Program-made: the position numbers and the translations under genes
Part shown: piece after piece, positions 5,145 through 6,008 of the stretch
How positions within the stretch are numbered: position 1 is the stretch's first letter
Layout of the letters: every line of letters starts with the position of its first letter
DNA from: JBHHWH01 sp046756405
Lineage (GTDB): Bacteria; Actinomycetota; Acidimicrobiia; Spongiisociales; ZC4RG35
Assembly: GCA_046756405.1 (NCBI GenBank)
Contig: JBHHWH010000108.1
Span: 1-6,008, forward strand
Direction: 5' to 3'
Length of the DNA stretch: 6,008 bases
The notes under the pieces: generated by a model
Seen by the model: the letters and a program-made list of their open reading frames with translations, nothing else
What the model was told of the DNA's origin: nothing
Database searches by the model: none

Positions 5145-5935
5145 CTGATCGTCTCCACGGCTCGTTCGGCGACGGGCCGGATCTCCTCGTCGGTGATCTC
5201 GGTCACCCCTTCGCGGTCGATGCGCACCACGTTGGGAAGGATGCCGCGGATCAGGTCGGGCCCTCCGGTGGCTGTGTCCTCCTGGGAGGCTGATACCAGG
5301 GCTCTGATCGCCAGGTCCAATGCGGCTGGGCCGTTCAGCTCCTCCTCGTAGGCGGTGCGCAGATAGGACCGCGCCAGCCTCGCCCCTGATCCGGTGGCAC
5401 CGAAGTCTTTCTCTTCGTACCGCCCCCCCACCAGGTCGAAGGTGTAGACCCGGCCCGTCTCCTCCTTTTCGTCATATCCGGCGAAAAGGGGAACCACGAT
5501 GAGCCCTTGGAAGGCCATGGGGAGCTGATTTCTCACCAAGCGGGCGAGGAAGGAAGCCTTCCCTTCGAGGGAGAGCCGGAGGCCTTCGATCTTTTCGTAG
5601 TGCTCCAGCTCCACCTGGAACAGCTTCACCATGTCGATGGCCAGGCCTGCGGTACCGGCGATGGCCACCGCCGAGTACCGGTCCGCGGCGAAGACTTTGC
5701 GGATGCGGCGGTGGGCCACCAGGTTCCCCTCCGTGGCCCTCCGGTCGCCGGCCATCACCACCCCGTCGCCGTAGCGGAGCGCCAGGACGGTGGTGCCTTC
5801 GGGCACCGCTGGCACGCTCATCCCCTCGGGAAAGGACAGCGTCGGGCTGACCCCCAACGACTCCAGAAGGTCGGTGAAGCTGGATCCGGGCACCGGGGCG
5901 TCTAAGGGCAGGGGACCCCAGGGGCGGCCGATCAC
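5141..5935 (-). CDS. prcB: PrcB, 20S proteasome catalytic beta subunit
   Basis: Threonine protease subunit of the inner rings of the 20S core. A 47-residue propeptide precedes Gly47-Thr48, where self-cleavage should expose Thr48 as the active-site nucleophile (Thr1 of the mature chain). Counting from it, the family's catalytic partners fall at the expected numbers: Asp17 (AGDRRATEGN) and Lys33 (RIRKV), with the substrate-pocket Gly47 in AGTAG. ELEHYEKIEG, PLFAGYD, ATGSGA and the C-terminal ATGGPDLIRGI are also typical. The mature part is 217 residues. The subunit therefore looks fully active. The start is GTG, overlapping the pup stop by 4 bases (GTGA), with GAAGGG upstream inside pup as ribosome site. 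A methionine at residue 39 could serve as an internal start, but the overlap and the usual propeptide length favour the GTG. Confidence 0.97.
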   Translation of the reverse strand: MIGRPWGPLPLDAPVPGSSFTDLLESLGVSPTLSFPEGMSVPAVPEGTTVLALRYGDGVVMAGDRRATEGNLVAHRRIRKVFAADRYSAVAIAGTAGLAIDMVKLFQVELEHYEKIEGLRLSLEGKASFLARLVRNQLPMAFQGLIVVPLFAGYDEKEETGRVYTFDLVGGRYEEKDFGATGSGARLARSYLRTAYEEELNGPAALDLAIRALVSASQEDTATGGPDLIRGILPNVVRIDREGVTEITDEEIRPVAERAVETIR

Positions 5936-6008
5936 TGCCCACCCTTCTGGACGTAGTTCTTGACGAACTCCTCGGCGTTCTCCTCGAGGACCTCGTCGAT
6001 CTCGTCCA
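5932..6008 (-). CDS. pup: Pup, prokaryotic ubiquitin-like protein, 3' end
   Basis: The last 24 residues of Pup, the small disordered tag joined to proteins for proteasomal degradation. The visible part reads DEIDEVLEENAEEFVKNYVQ followed by KGGQ. It matches the helical segment that binds the proteasomal ATPase coiled coil and the family's Gly-Gly-Gln end. Because the last residue is Gln rather than Glu, Pup must be deamidated by Dop before PafA can use it. The gene runs off the right edge of the window; the family length is about 60-70 residues, so most of it is outside. Its TGA stop overlaps the GTG start of prcB by 4 bases, the standard pup-prcB-prcA arrangement. Confidence 0.95.
   Translation of the reverse strand, partial: DEIDEVLEENAEEFVKNYVQKGGQ

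Noticed and set aside
5819..5821. Internal ATG (Met39) as the prcB start
   Set aside because: It would leave a propeptide of only nine residues, and the upstream GTG has the same overlap geometry as three other junctions in the window.

Overview
The window is a stretch of GC-rich actinobacterial chromosome (clearly over 60% G+C by eye). It carries the 20S proteasome and pupylation locus followed by Tat export genes, all on the minus strand. Read in the direction of transcription, from high to low coordinates, the order is: pup (3' end only), prcB, prcA, pafA, pafB, pafC, a small zinc-ribbon gene of unknown function, a tatA/tatB-family gene and tatC (5' part only). No mobile elements, CRISPR arrays, rRNA or tRNA genes were seen.

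Region by region: 5932-6008 is the C-terminal end of Pup, ending Gly-Gly-Gln. 4476-5935 holds the beta (PrcB) and alpha (PrcA) subunits of the proteasome core. 3072-4427 is the Pup ligase PafA. 1200-3046 holds the paired WYL-domain regulators PafB and PafC. 825-1115 is a 96-residue protein with a CxxC-26-CxxC zinc-ribbon pattern. 1-706 holds a Tat component and the start of TatC. Four junctions are 4-base GTGA stop/start overlaps, and six of the eight visible starts are GTG.

How the genes work together: Pup is joined to lysines of target proteins by PafA. Because this Pup ends in Gln it must first be deamidated by Dop, which is not in the window and probably lies upstream of pup. Tagged proteins are degraded by the PrcA/PrcB core. 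In mycobacteria PafB and PafC together activate the LexA-independent DNA-damage response, and their genes sit next to pafA as they do here. The Tat genes export folded proteins. The same overall order (pup-prcB-prcA ... pafA-pafB-pafC-tatA-tatC) is known from Mycobacterium tuberculosis. There other genes separate prcA from pafA, and there is no zinc-ribbon gene between pafC and tatA. The TatB-like protein and the extra small gene suggest a deep-branching actinobacterium, perhaps Acidimicrobiia. That placement is an inference and cannot be proven from this window.

The most interesting part is not the known pathway but the gap between pafC and the zinc-ribbon gene. There the transcript can fold into adjoining hairpins, one of which hides the ribosome binding site of the zinc-ribbon gene. 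Two more hairpins follow that gene, so it is bracketed by structured RNA inside an otherwise tightly packed operon. The remaining gaps between genes are short (25 and 48 bases) and hold nothing beyond a ribosome binding site before pafB.
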